From: Nothophaeocryptopus gaeumannii
Lineage: Eukaryota; Ascomycota; Dothideomycetes; Mycosphaerellales; Mycosphaerellaceae
Reading direction: 5' to 3'
Length of the DNA stretch: 64,000 nucleotides
NCBI GenBank assembly: GCA_031771865.1
Contig: JASISA010000009.1
Location: 372,001-436,000 of the forward strand
In this document: positions 1 to 10,629 of the stretch, piece after piece
How the letters are laid out: the number at the start of each line of letters is the position of its first letter
How positions within the stretch are numbered: the first letter of the stretch is position 1
The notes under the pieces: generated by a model
Database searches by the model: none
What the model saw: only the letters and a program-made list of their open reading frames with translations
What the model was told of the DNA's origin: nothing
Program-made: the position numbers and the translations under genes

Positions 1-1019
1 GCGAGCCTTCACATCCCAAATCGGCCTTGGAGGCTGTCATGCAGGACGCGAGGGACAATCGTGACCCGGACCTAGGCGAGAGTACCATGGCATCACTTGA
101 GGATATAGCGCATCCCAACACTGATGCCACCAACTCCACCATCAATATCGAAACCGGCACTGACCCCAAATTGGCCGCCGAACAGGCTGAGCTGAAGCTT
201 GGTCGACCTTTGACACAGGTAGAGAAGGACCGCGTACAAGAAGACGTGGCTCTTGAAAATCTCAATAAACGATTGCGCTCCACGCGCACAACCATCAAAG
301 ATGCGAATCGTGGACTTCGTCGCATCGAAAACCGCATCGAGGGAGCCACCGAAGCTCCTCCCGGTTCAGCGGGTGAAGTCATTCGCGAGGTGATAGTCGA
401 GAGCCCAGCCGACATCCGCTGGCCTCGAGACCTGACCCCATACACTGATCACAACGGTCGCACCATCTGCGAACACTGTGGTGGATGCTACACGTCCGTC
501 TGGCAGGGGCTTTGGACCGAATTCCGAGAGAATTTCTACACTTACGAAGGACCCGAAAACGACCAACTCCGTATAACAGTACTTGGCTGGACGCTCCTCA
601 TATTCTGGATCTGGTACTACATCGAAGCTTCACTCTACCAGAAGTACCACAACTATTCAACCGGCGGACCTTACTACTTCCCATTCGTATTGCCAACATT
701 ATTGATACGACCTTTTCGTCCGATCCTAGATCCAGTGTTCGAAGTCATCGCATCAACATTTTCGGAAGTCTGGATATTCTTCTTTGGTGTGAAAGATACG
801 AGTGGACCGACCTGGAGACAGCTGAGACATCCGAGCCAGAGGGTCCCTCCACCGCCTTCGCAGACTGCTAAAAGAGCTGCTGAGACGGTACTGGGAAGCG
901 GGAAAGAGTGGTTTGGAGCTGCTGCGAAAGCGACTGCGCAAGCGGCTCACAGGGTTGTTGCCAGTGCTGGGGATGCGGCTGGGGAGATTGGGAGTATGTG
1001 GGATGATGAATGGATTTGA
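1..1019 (+). CDS. Membrane-associated protein of unknown function, 5' end cut by the window edge
   Basis: The frame is open to the first base of the window and no convincing start lies inside, so the N terminus is missing. The visible part begins with a charged, probably helical region (around residues 45-110 of the visible protein). A C-x2-C pair with aromatic surroundings (ICEHCGGCY) follows, then one strong hydrophobic segment (LRITVLGWTLLIFWIWYY) and a second aromatic, hydrophobic stretch (YYFPFVLPTLLIRP) that may be a membrane hairpin. The C terminus is alanine-rich and amphipathic and ends at TGA 1017-1019. I do not recognise the family. Coiled coil followed by a membrane segment would suit an organelle or nuclear-envelope protein, but that is inference. 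The antisense and out-of-frame ORFs across it look like shadows. Confidence 0.75.
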   Translation, partial: EPSHPKSALEAVMQDARDNRDPDLGESTMASLEDIAHPNTDATNSTINIETGTDPKLAAEQAELKLGRPLTQVEKDRVQEDVALENLNKRLRSTRTTIKDANRGLRRIENRIEGATEAPPGSAGEVIREVIVESPADIRWPRDLTPYTDHNGRTICEHCGGCYTSVWQGLWTEFRENFYTYEGPENDQLRITVLGWTLLIFWIWYYIEASLYQKYHNYSTGGPYYFPFVLPTLLIRPFRPILDPVFEVIASTFSEVWIFFFGVKDTSGPTWRQLRHPSQRVPPPPSQTAKRAAETVLGSGKEWFGAAAKATAQAAHRVVASAGDAAGEIGSMWDDEWI

Positions 1020-2153
1020 AGTGACACTCAACGAAAGCACGGAGTTTGGGAAGGAGATACGCTCTACGTTGATTTTGGGAACTATTGCCTATGGATGGAC
1101 TCAGGAAAGGACGCTCGCATTACGTCGATTTTGGGAGCTGCTTGCATTGCCTTGGAAATGACTGGGGAATGGTGAATTGCATTTGTTGGGCGTTTGGGAC
1201 AACTTGGGATGCTTTTGAAACCTGCTTGATGAAACTGCTTGGATTGTTGCTTTTCAGCGCGAAGATACCACTCTGCGATGCCTATCACTGTAACTTGGAA
1301 CCAGAAATGAAGCGAATAGATCACTCGAGCGTCTGCCTACCGCCCTCTCCTCAATAACCTCATGATGTACCCTGCCTTTGATGTCCTCTGCATATCGTCT
1401 CAGCAATGTCAGTCAAGGGGATTGTGTGAATGTCAGATCAATCTTAGTCAAGCCTTCTCCACGAGATCAAGAGGGACTCCGGCTTAATGTTGCCTTTTCT
1501 GTTCTGCGCCTGGGACGGGTACCGTGGGCTTCTCGAGGAAAGCGGACAGTTACAGTAGCATCTTTGTGCTTTGCTGTTGTCGAGGCGGGCTTTCGAATAC
1601 TACCTCATGTGTTGCATTTGTCACTCCAGTAACATCGTGCCAGCTACGCGCATCTCCAGCCTACATCGCCGGGGCTTTCGTGCTCTTAGTTGCACGATGT
1701 GAGCTATGCCTAGATGAAGCACGAGTGTGGTAAAGGAAACTGAGTTCGATGTCGGAATGGAATAAAATCCTTTCCGATTTCTTGGCATTTGCGCTGTCAC
1801 GTGGCCTCACGGACCCGTTCATGGACACCAAGGTGGACGTCACGTCCTCCTCTCCTCTCCTTCACTTCCACAATTGTGTATTTTACACTGCCATTCTCAT
1901 GATGGCAGCCCTCAATATCTCTTCGGCTCTGGTCTCGTTCGCGCGGTAAGGTCATACCGAGCCTTCGGCCAGATAGCGAACATAGCGCAGCAGGTGGGGA
2001 TGCTCTAGCCCTTCTCTTTCGTCATCAGCGTTCGCCAACGAGCTTATCACGACGACCTTGAAAGTATTTGAATGTTTCTGCCGACGAGCACAGCAGATCG
2101 ACCAATCAATCGAAAATTTACATAACCATTGACAGCAGTCGAAGAATTTAACA
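1020..2153. other. Intergenic region, no supported gene
   Basis: Only short, compositionally poor ORFs on both strands. No tRNA-like B box, repeat or clear promoter element was seen. It presumably holds the 3' end of the left-edge gene and the promoter of the hydrolase that starts at 2154. Confidence 0.5.
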
Positions 2154-3340
2154 ATGGCAGCCCAATTCCTGGTGGCTCCAAAGCCGCCGCCGGAGCTCAA
2201 CATACCAGCTTCGAAGAACACTGTCAAGGTGTCATGTATCGATAGGTACGGGTCTAAAGACTTCACATCTGGTCTCCGTTCTCATGAACCTCTAGCACTG
2301 GCCGCTTCAAAATCCCCATGGCACCTTTCCTTCAACCAGACTACGTCGGTCACGACAAGCTGGAAGGCCCATCCTTCTCCTTCCTGATCGAGCACCCTTC
2401 ATCAAAGCCAATCCTATTCGATCTGGGAATCCGTAAAGACTGGCAAGTCCTTCCATCCTACGAAAAGTGGGTGCGTCTACAGTGGTACATCAACGTAGAT
2501 AAGGACGTCGCCACGGTCTTGAAGGAGAATAACGTTGACGTTGACGGAGGAGCCATTGGCGCTGTTGTATGGAGCCATCACCACTGGGATCATGTTGGAG
2601 ACGTTTCCACTTTCCCAGCTTCAACAGATCTGGTCGTTGGTCCTGGTTTCAAGGAAGCGCATTTGCCAGGTTACCCCAAGAGAAAAGACGCGACGCTCAT
2701 GGAAACCGATTTTGAAGGGCGCAACGTGCGAGAAGTCGACATCAAAAGCGAAGGTAAGGGTTTGAAAATCGGTCGCTTCTGCGCATACGACTACTTCGGT
2801 GACGGAAGCTTTTACCTTCTCGACACACCCGGCCATTCAATCGGGCATCAATGCGGCCTCGCTCGAACGACCTCCAACCCGGACTCTTTCATCTTCATGG
2901 GAGGAGACGCCGCACACCATGGAGGCGAGTTCAGGCCAACAGAATACCTCCCTCTCCCAAAAGACCTCAATCCCTCACCCTTGAAACGTAAAGCACCCAG
3001 CTGTCCAGGGCATATCCTTCTCGACATGCACCCTCACCAGAGAGCCGATAAACCATACTACTACGTGACAGAAACTTTTGCGCATCATAAGCCGACTGCG
3101 GACTGGACCATTGACGGTCTTGGGGAATTCGACGCGCATGAGAATGTCCTGATGTTGATGGCACATGATGATGCTGTTGTTGACCCGCCGGAGTTTGACT
3201 TTTATCCGAAGCAGCTGACGGATTGGTACTCGAAGGGGATTGGGAAGAAGGTGAAGTGGATGTTCCTCAAGGATTTTGAGGAAGCATTGGAAGAGAAGGA
3301 GAAGGGTGGGAAGGCGTTGACGTGGGGGAAGTATCCATGA
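2154..3340 (+). CDS. Metallo-beta-lactamase-fold hydrolase
   Basis: Two exons, 2154-2245 and 2296-3340, joined across a 50-nt intron (GTACGG...CTCTAG); the join gives 378 residues. The metal-binding HxHxDH motif is intact as HHHWDH (His125, His127, Asp129, His130). It is followed by the usual downstream ligands in a TPGHSIGH stretch and a GGDAAHHGG stretch. Length and motif spacing resemble the lactonase/glyoxalase-like branch of the superfamily, which hydrolyses lactones or other esters with two zinc ions. The substrate cannot be read from the sequence. There is no signal peptide, so it is probably cytosolic. The first ATG (2154) is favoured because the intron joins it in frame to the conserved core; the ATG at 2318 would lose the first beta strand. 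Confidence 0.88.
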
Positions 3341-3577
3341 GCTCAAGTTCAACCGCGCGGAAAGGCGTTGTTATTTTCCATTCACTCGTCCTGTTGCTTG
3401 CCAACGTTTTCTGCAATTACACGTACTGTATGCCACCAGCCGTATGCTTTCCGAAGCCGGGTTTCCTCTACGTCAAGCTTTGTTTCCAACCCGCTTGAGT
3501 CAGACAAGCTGTCCGGGATTGATCTGCAATCCGAATTTCAACGCTCCAACGTGGCCTTGCTCATACCCACTCTTCAA

Positions 3578-4721
3578 TCAGGTCGTGTGATAAGCTCGGC
3601 ACGATTTCTCAGATGTGTTGCCCGAATTGAAGCAACGCAAGCACACCCCAGCAAAATCCGAATCCGTCTTCTCTTTCAGCTTAGCGAGTCGCTTTTTGAA
3701 GAAGTCCAGTGCCTTGATAGCACGGCACTCTTCGCCCTTGCATGGCTCAACCTCAACATTGAATGTATCAAGGGACTTAATATCTTGCAGAGTGTCTCTC
3801 AGATATCGATTGCTTCCACGCCGCCACATTGGCCAGAGCTTTCGGGCGATCAGATGCTTCAGACACAGAGCGATCACTTTGTCGGTAGCTGGGCACCTAC
3901 GATCATCACCACAGCAGTCTGGTGGATCGTTGTTCGCTTGACCGATCTTGTTGGTGTTCTCGAGGTGAGCAGAGTCGGATTCGTGGAATCGATTTACCAT
4001 GGGCTCAGCGATGTGGCTGATCATTATGTAGAGATCTTGTTGAGCTCGCATTGCTGCCCAGCTACAAGCATCTGTCGGTACTTTAGTATCATTCCTTCAG
4101 GCATCGTCAAGGAAACTCACCATAGAGACTCTGCGAGTTCTCATCCAGCGAGGGATCATGATCAGGTATGATCGCCCATCTTCTTCCCAGACACCACTTG
4201 ACGAAGCGATGCGTGAAGATGGCGAAGGACTTGGCATTCTCCAAATCATAAACAGCCTCAAACAGCACGATCCAGTCTTCAGTGCCCAAGCACTCCACGT
4301 GGTCTGGCCAGTTTGGAGCAATATGCTCCAGGTACTTGTCCACGAGCCTTTCCGTTGCATGCAAAAGCCCGTATTTGTCCAGGTGAAGCGCGAAGTCGCG
4401 GACGCTCAAAGCTTCACAGTATAGGCCAACCTTGACATCGACAACTTGAAAGCTGCCATCGCCGTGCAGCTCGCTGCAAATCAACTGCATGATGTCCGGA
4501 ACATCCTCCGGCAATGGCACCTTGACGGGCTCTGTACGATTCGTGTCGCGAAGCTGCCGACCTTCGGAGAAGCTCGATCCAAACATGGCGGCGAAGACTG
4601 GCGAGTGCTGGCTGAGGACCTGGGAGGACGCGGCGATTTCGCGTGGAGCGGCGGGTGGTTCGATGATGAGCAGAACATCCTTGCTCGTTGCAACGTCGAC
4701 GGGTGGTGATGGCACCGCCAT
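3578..4721 (-). CDS. BTB/POZ-domain protein with a C-terminal Cys motif
   Basis: Exons on the minus strand are 4721-4121 and 4053-3578, with a 67-nt intron (GTGAGT...GGGCAG); 358 residues. The N-terminal ~100 residues have the BTB layout: a strand at DVLLIIEPP, then a segment where HSPVFAAMFGSSFSE corresponds to the usual 'S.VF..M' helix, then a predicted helical half. The C-terminal ~20 residues carry C-x2-C plus one further Cys (CLRCF...SCRAY), a degenerate version of the four-Cys motif in the divergent neighbour. Fungal BTB proteins of this type mostly have unknown partners; Cullin-3 adaptor activity is possible but not shown here. A second upstream acceptor-like TAG exists in the intron, but only the CAG acceptor keeps the frame. 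Confidence 0.8.
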
Positions 4722-4916
4722 GATCGTGGCGTGGTGAATATGGTAGCTGTCGGTGTCGCTGAGCGAGCCCCAAGTGAGGAATTGAAGTGAAGGCGGGGCG
4801 AGCCTTTGGCGTTTCTTCGCTTAGCATGTGATTGTCAAAAACAAACGCTGCATCTGAGATTCAACTTCGCGTTCCTCGGATTTCAACCACCAGTCCATAG
4901 CATCCGTCACTAAGGC

Positions 4917-6172
4917 ACCACAACACATTCAGAGCCAAGTTGTCTTCCGACGGCTTCGACCCCGAAGGTGACGTAAAGATCATCTTCAGTAAATATGACT
5001 GTACAGAGTGTGGAGGAGACCGCTCCAATGACCTGTAAGGTTACATCACGCCATTCAAATTGCAAACGACTGACAATGCTGTGCACAGTGAAGCGTATAA
5101 GGCATCGTCACAGGCCTTTCGCTTGGCGTCGAGTTGTTTCGCGCAAGAGCTGAAGCCGGAGAGAAACGGCAAGAACACATCCGCCTGGAAAAACATCGTA
5201 CTCCAGGTCGAGTCGGAAGAGGAGAAGGAGGCTTACGTCTTCATTTTCCAGCTAATCCACCATCAATCCGAAGCAGTGAAAGAATTCCTGGATCATGACG
5301 CCGGGACCGAGGCATTACTGTCCATCGCATTAGCTGCGAAAATTTGGCAGTGCGTGCACATCGTCGGCCCTGCCATAGAGCGCCGAATCCTCACTGAAGT
5401 CTCATTCGATGACTCCAATCAACATTTCTACAGCCCGACTGAGCTGAAGCACCTCCTCATTGTCGCCTATGTCTTAGGGCGAGGCAATCTCTTTCGCGAC
5501 CTTGGCTTGCGGCTTGTGCTGAGTAGTACTGGAAGCATCACGGCACTGACGTGGCCCGAGACCACACCTGGATATCTGTGCCTGGGGTTCAAGTCTGTGT
5601 TCAGTATGTTTTACAATTTGACAAACACGCCGTAGCTGATGCCACCAGATGCACTTGAGGGGCAGCGCATCAATGCCGGAAAGTCCTTGCGTGGCTTCGT
5701 CGATTTGCAGCTGCATAAAGCTTGCAACTGGGATAGCATGTCCAACAATGGCTGCAAGAGTGACTGCCACAGAGCAGATGCGTACGCCGTTGCCTTCGTG
5801 GGCTCACTGAAGCAGAACAATTTCACTTTCAGTGCCGGCATCGCTACAGGTAGACTTCGGGATGCGCTGTCGTCCTGGTACGATACTCGGTGGAGGTTGC
5901 CCAAAGCCGGAGAATCGGGCGCTGTTGGGTGCCCAGAGCACTGTTTCATCAACGAGGTAAATGACGCAGCAGCAATGTCTGCGAAGTTCCTTGCGAAGGC
6001 AGAGGAGGTCAAGTCGGGCATTTCGGAACTATGCCTGGATTGCGTGCAAAACGGACACGTCCTGGAGCGACGCGATTGCCGAAAATGCCGCAAACCTATT
6101 GTGGAAGAGCGAGGTCCGCGGGGACTAAAGAGGCGCATGTCTGCGAGCGAGGGTGGCGAAATAAGCGAGTGA
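4917..6172 (+). CDS. BTB-like protein, paralogue of the divergent neighbour; start codon not found
   Basis: Three exons are supported: an open stretch ending at 5034, 5089-5603 and 5649-6172. The introns are 54 nt (GTAAGG...CACAG) and 45 nt (GTATGT...ACCAG). The first exon contains a typical BTB opening (FDPEGDVKIIFSKYD), and the second contains EAYVFIFQLIHH, matching the second half of the fold. The C terminus ends in a full C-x2-C-x11-C-x2-C motif (CLDC...CRKC), suggesting a zinc-binding knuckle. The first exon frame is closed upstream by a TAG near 4908 without an ATG, so the start is either in an unseen upstream exon or lost. It lies head to head with the other BTB gene, which suggests local duplication and inversion. 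The start coordinate is therefore approximate. Confidence 0.6.
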
Positions 6173-6270
6173 CTTAGGTTGACACGAACGGATGCCGTAT
6201 ATGCCCACAGAAGCTTTTGCTCGCCCATGACCAAGAGCGCGAGGACGCAGCGAGCCTGCCTGTAACGTGA

Positions 6271-6804
6271 TCACCCAATCAACTTCCTAGCCTTGACCTT
6301 CCCCCTCACCCAAACCTCCTCATCTCCCTCCCTCTCCCCAGCTCTTGTCTCCACCTCCCAAAGCCCAAGCCTATACATCCCACGATCCGCCTCTCCAGTA
6401 TGCAAATCAAACGCCCAGCCATGCTTCGGACAGGATATCCCCGCACTCAGCACGATCCCAAAATCTTCAATATCATATATCGCTCCTCTTGAAAGCGGAT
6501 ACGTCCGATGCGGGCAGGCATGATCTATGGCATGCAGTTTATTCCGGTATCTGAAGACGAGGACTTGGGGTTTGAGGCCGATTGAGGTTTGGGCTTCGTC
6601 GGGTGTGAGTTCTTGGGCTTGCTCGGAGGTTCCGGTTGGCTGGATGACCTTGCACGGCGGAAACGAGGTGCCATCGGCATCGCAAGGCTGTGTCGTCGTT
6701 GAGAGCTTCGTCTTGCGGTTCGTACTTGCAGTATCGGGCTCGATGTTTGGGAAGGAGGATGCCAGGCCGGCGTAGATCCACGGATTGGGGTCTTCAGCAG
6801 CCAT
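6271..6804 (-). CDS. Stand-alone Rieske [2Fe-2S] domain protein
   Basis: Single exon, 177 residues, ATG at 6804-6802. The two Rieske half-motifs are complete: C-x-H at Cys97/His99 (CPHR) and C-x2-H at Cys125/His128 (CPKHGW). They hold a 2Fe-2S cluster through two cysteines and two histidines. After the second motif the FDLHTG strand is also typical. The ~75 N-terminal residues look disordered. There is no catalytic ring-hydroxylase domain, so this is an electron-transfer protein or regulatory subunit rather than an oxygenase by itself. Its partner is not visible nearby. It is convergent with the BTB-like gene (stop codons about 100 bp apart). Confidence 0.85.
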   Translation of the reverse strand: MAAEDPNPWIYAGLASSFPNIEPDTASTNRKTKLSTTTQPCDADGTSFPPCKVIQPTGTSEQAQELTPDEAQTSIGLKPQVLVFRYRNKLHAIDHACPHRTYPLSRGAIYDIEDFGIVLSAGISCPKHGWAFDLHTGEADRGMYRLGLWEVETRAGEREGDEEVWVRGKVKARKLIG

Positions 6805-7040
6805 TGCAAAATGACGATGCCGAAGAGATTGTGTGAGCTAACCAGAGAGAATAGATGTACTCTTACGGTGTCAGACTCTTGAGGGCAGAGAGGAGTACTT
6901 ATCACCAGCAGACCAAACGCCGACGGCCTTTGCTTTGACACCTTCGAAAGGTGCCACTACCAAGAGCTGTATAGAGCTCTCGAGATGCAGACGGCATGCG
7001 TGAGCTCAAGTCTTTCAAGCTTGTTTGGTCAAGATGAGAC
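6805..7040. other. Spacer upstream of the Rieske gene
   Basis: Short spacer; probably contains the Rieske gene promoter. No motif could be assigned with confidence. Confidence 0.3.
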
Positions 7041-7633
7041 TTGGTCGGCGCTCTAGAGAGGTGGGAGGTGGAAGGCTTCGTAGACGAAGTTGAAGTCTCC
7101 GTTGAGGCTCAGTCATCAAATATTGATTCGTGCTATCAGCAGCCGCAAGGATTCACTCAAGGTACGCACGGTCCACCGCGTTTCGACCTCACAACAATGG
7201 CATTGCTGTTTATGAGCACGGCAAACGAGATTGCTGTTGCTCATCATGCCACCTGCATCGAAAAGGAAGAGGATAAACGAAGATTGTGCACCCGCGAATA
7301 CAGTCAAGACGAATACATGGTCATCAGCGACTAATGCCTGCTAGACTCCACCGAAGAAGAAACCCACACCCTAGACTTCAATCAATACAGCGACTCCGCC
7401 TGGTCCATTCTAATACAAGCTACAGTAGACTCCAACCCAGGAGGCAGATCCGCCTGTCAGGCAAAGCATTCACCGGTCTTAAAGGCTGTATTGAGGACAT
7501 CAGGGAGCAAGTCAAACCCATCTCATCATATGGAACGAAGTTTAATGCTCTAGAGGAATTCAGCAAGATTGCAAAGACAATCTTTATGTCAACGAATGAT
7601 GAGTTGGGAAGGAGGGTGCAGAAGTCGTTTTGA
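7041..7633 (+). pseudogene. Decayed protein-coding fragment, family unknown
   Basis: Pieces that read like real protein occur in successive frames: residues ending EKEEDKRRLCTREY, then STEEETHTLDFNQYSDSAW, then LSGKAFTGLKGCIED to the stop at 7631-7633. A 42-nt intron (GTCAAG...CTGCTAG with a CTAAT branch site) could join the first two. No plausible intron joins the second to the third, so a frameshift near 7447 is likely. The piece with ALEEFSKIAKTIFMS is the most protein-like. It overlaps the tail of the NTF2-like gene on the other strand. I do not recognise a family, and the whole call is tentative. Confidence 0.3.
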
Positions 7634-8527
7634 GCAGACGATGCTTTGCCAGCTCCTGTGTTGTATATCTTGAGCTTGATGACCGAGGAGGAAAGATTGG
7701 AAGCGAGTAGAAATGTGAGTGAGGTTTGGAAAGGAGAGCTCGTTGGCGAAGTGTGACCGGATTGAGGGTGCAGCCGTGGTTGTTCCGAGGGGGCAAGCCC
7801 ACTGATCACCGAGATGACAGTGTTGGCGAGCGGACAAATCCAAGCTTGATTATGTTGAAACGATAGCCACTCCTTTTCTGCTTCCTCTTCCAACCCCCCA
7901 AGGCCAACTCGCTGTCCGCGGCTAGACACTACGCCAAGCGTTGTGAAGCCACGGACAGGGTAGATGCCTTCGCCAACGCGTCCAAACTCCCAACGCCAAA
8001 CGATCCTCGAACCCTCACCGTCACAGGCCGCCAGGACGGAGAGCATTCTAATATCTCCCACTCGGCTAAGCTCGTGTCAGTTACTGGAATCACGATAAAA
8101 AATGGTTGGTTGCTGACACTGGCAAGGCGAGCAGTGGCCACATACAGGGCTGGAGAGCTCAGCACACGCCTCAAAAAGCTTTGCTTGCCTCGATTGACGA
8201 CGTTGGCCTCATCGCCACCTGGTTGCCGCACAGACTGAAAGCGAAGCGGTTTGGGCGAGTTCGAATGCGCCTCAACGTCGTCCACAACGAGCAGATCTCC
8301 GGTCTGGCGGGCGTATCCAAGATCCGATTTTGTTCGGGTGAAGAAGCCGTTTTCAGAGTGTTTGCTCCTCTTTGTCTCCGCGGAAATGCTAACCGTTCCA
8401 CGAACTTGGTGGATTCTTGCTGATTGATGCAGACATGGTTGTGCGAGTCATATGTTGGCGGATAGGGAGCAGGCAAGGTACCCGCGAGAGGCAGAACCAA
8501 TGTTGTAAGCAGCACAATTGGCTTCAT
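7420..8527 (-). CDS. Secreted NTF2-like (SnoaL-like fold) protein, probably frame-damaged
   Basis: The ATG at 8527 opens a signal peptide (MKPIVLLTTLVLPLAG) followed by a conserved-looking VCINQQESTKFVE start of domain. The rest of the domain sits in another frame. It runs to a strong GTATGT donor at 8145, and after an 80-nt intron (8066-8145, CTGAC branch, TTAG acceptor) the frame fits exactly onto a segment with IVWRWEFGRVGEG and YPVRGF. That WRW...G.G.YPV.GF pattern is what I know from fungal NTF2-like secreted proteins of about 180 residues. Between the signal peptide and the main domain I find no valid intron, so a 1-nt frameshift around 8330-8380 is likely (gene decay or assembly error). 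The true 3' end is uncertain; the open frame continues to 7420. Confidence 0.42.
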
Positions 8528-9828
8528 GGCTTGAAGCAACGACTTGTAGCGGACACACACAACTAGCTGGACGCATATCCAGACACCATGCTCTTCATAT
8601 GCACATGTCGACCGGTGCATGACTACACGGCAACGTCCTAGCTCTAGAGTTGAGAGCACCAGGTAGCTGCATCCCGGTCGTGTATTCTGAGTATAGGCCA
8701 GAATCTCTATCTCGTTTCCATCCCCTCGTAGAAATAACATATCGTAATCCACATCGACGCTATCCCTAACGTGGTTATGCCTTACGGCACAGACCAACGA
8801 CACTTCTTTCTACTTGGGTCTAGTCCGGAATGTGACCTTTTGTATAAGAACTGCGTTAACTTTTTACGACCTCTTTACTTTGGCATGTACCTTTTTGATT
8901 AGTTTAGCTAATACAGACAATCCCCACGGAGGAACGCTCTAAAATTAGCAAATACACGAGGAAATCACATTTTTAGGACTAAATTCCTAGCCTTCGAGGC
9001 TATATTTTGAAAATAGACAAAGTGTCAACCTGTTCTTACCGACACTAACTATGCCAAGACAGCCTGCCTAAGCCTCGGGTCCTAGACTACGTTGTTTAGC
9101 CTTAGTTTTCCTAATTTTAAGGCTGGAGGCCTATCTTCTAGGTAGGTACTCGAATACCTCGAGGTTAGGTTAGCCTTAGATAGCAAGGTCGCTCCGTAAT
9201 AGGTAGAGAGGGCTACGGTAACGAGAGTGTTTAGTGTAGCGGCACAATTCCGGCCCAGACGCTCTACGAGTTTGGCAGACGCAGTGCTTTGATTGGCTGT
9301 ATCCTTTGGGTTTGCGCTAAACATCGTGCCTGAGGCACGAAAAAGAAAATCAAACTCGTAGACATGTCTGGGAAGCCGAGATAGCCAGAATCTGTGCTTT
9401 CGAAGGTTTGAATGACGTCGCAATAATTGTGTCTCTACCTTTGCCAAGCAAGCAGAAGGCACGGAACTCGCTGCCGTCAGGTACGTGAATCTGACGCAGA
9501 TAGAGAGCAAGACCGCAAAGCGGAATTTGCACTCTCGTGGTTGTCAGGATGACCGAGCTTGTTCATGTCGGTTCCGGTACCTCGCAGGCAGAAGCTTGGT
9601 ATCCAGGGTAGATACTCAGGGACGTTGCCTTTCTGGTAGCGAGCGAAAGCCGTGAAGATGAGGGCAAAGTCGGCAGCTCAGCAGCACAGGACCAGGTAGT
9701 GATTTGACTGTTGGCAGGCGCGCGTGGAAGCAGTGGTATGGCGTGGTACGGCGGAGAAGAGCACGGGATCCGTACTTTTGCGAAGGACGACTGCGTGGGA
9801 TCAGAATTCGCAGTAGTGGCAGCATCGT
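8528..9828. other. Gene-poor region with an AT-rich, probably RIP-affected patch
   Basis: From about 8820 to 9200 the base composition shifts strongly toward A+T, with many TTA, CTA and TAG triplets and recurrent CCTA/CTAGG words, unlike the GC-rich surroundings. This is what repeat-induced point mutation leaves in a transposon remnant. A minus-strand ORF (9510-9082) covers part of it, but its composition is not convincing as a gene. No terminal repeats or recognisable transposase or reverse transcriptase could be seen. The stretch from 9200 to 9828 shows nothing further. Confidence 0.4.
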
Positions 9829-10629
9829 TCACCCATGTTTCCGAACGCCAGCCCTCGAAAGGAACTTGGCAATCGCATCAGGCGTGAATTGCGGCATGAT
9901 TGCAGCAAGTTGCGATCTAGTCTTGCCTTCCTTCCTCAGCCGAATTATCTTGTTTTTGTCGTCTTCGCTCATCCACCTTACAGGTTGAAAGGGCGACTTA
10001 TCCCTATTGTCCCTCTTCAAATTTTGCAAAAATTTCTGTACACTGGTTGTCGACCGACCCAGTACCAAAGCTATGGATTTCAAAGTCTGCCCATTTGCAC
10101 GGAGTCTCAATACGGTATCGTGATCAGCTTCGCTCCAGTTTCGATGTCTCCGATGGGTGGTATTGCCCGCCTGCTTGGGCGTTAATGGTGATCGGGTAGA
10201 ACCAAAGGCTCTGATGGCGTACTCTATACTGCTATGAGATCTGCCCAGTCGCTCAGCTATTGACTTTGTTGTGGAGCCATCGTCACGCCAACGCCTCAGA
10301 TCGTGTATTTCGGGCTCTGTCCACGTCTTGAAGGGTCTCAGTATTTTGGGTCCCTTGTTCAGCCGATCGCAAATAGACCTCATTGCTCTTCCAAGCGTGC
10401 TAGCTATTAGTGCCTTGGGTTGGCCTGATCTGTGCATTGCAAAGCATCTCTCGAGATCTTCCTGCGACCAAGGGCGACGAGTCTTTTTCAAAACAGTCGC
10501 GTGCTGATCATCACCGTGCAAGACAGCCGGCGGAGCAGTTGGAGTGGTCTTTGAGGAGTACATCATTGGGAGAGATCTGGCCTGCCACGCGACCGGGAGG
10601 CATTGCCATGCTTTGCGAAGAGATTTCAT
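9829..10629 (-). CDS. Four-repeat Myb/SANT-like HTH protein with a presequence-like N terminus
   Basis: Single exon, 266 residues, ATG at 10629. Four repeats of about 45-60 residues each start with a Trp followed by an acidic helix and end in a recognition-like helix. The Trp residues are at about 54, 103, 165 and 219, with cores such as SIAERLGRSHSSIE and SIALVLGRSTTSVQ. This W..E....L..LR..G....IA..LGRS..S pattern is the Myb/SANT-like (also GcrA-like) helix-turn-helix. The first ~28 residues (MKSLRKAWQCLPVAWQARS) contain Arg/Lys but no acidic residue, as in mitochondrial targeting peptides; that is inference. DNA binding is likely; target and role are unknown. A related gene lies at 16568-17515. 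Confidence 0.72.
   Translation of the reverse strand: MKSLRKAWQCLPVAWQARSLPMMYSSKTTPTAPPAVLHGDDQHATVLKKTRRPWSQEDLERCFAMHRSGQPKALIASTLGRAMRSICDRLNKGPKILRPFKTWTEPEIHDLRRWRDDGSTTKSIAERLGRSHSSIEYAIRAFGSTRSPLTPKQAGNTTHRRHRNWSEADHDTVLRLRANGQTLKSIALVLGRSTTSVQKFLQNLKRDNRDKSPFQPVRWMSEDDKNKIIRLRKEGKTRSQLAAIMPQFTPDAIAKFLSRAGVRKHG

Noticed and set aside
3368..4171. 267-codon plus-strand ORF
   Set aside because: Complement of the BTB gene, whose spliced product shows a recognisable domain.
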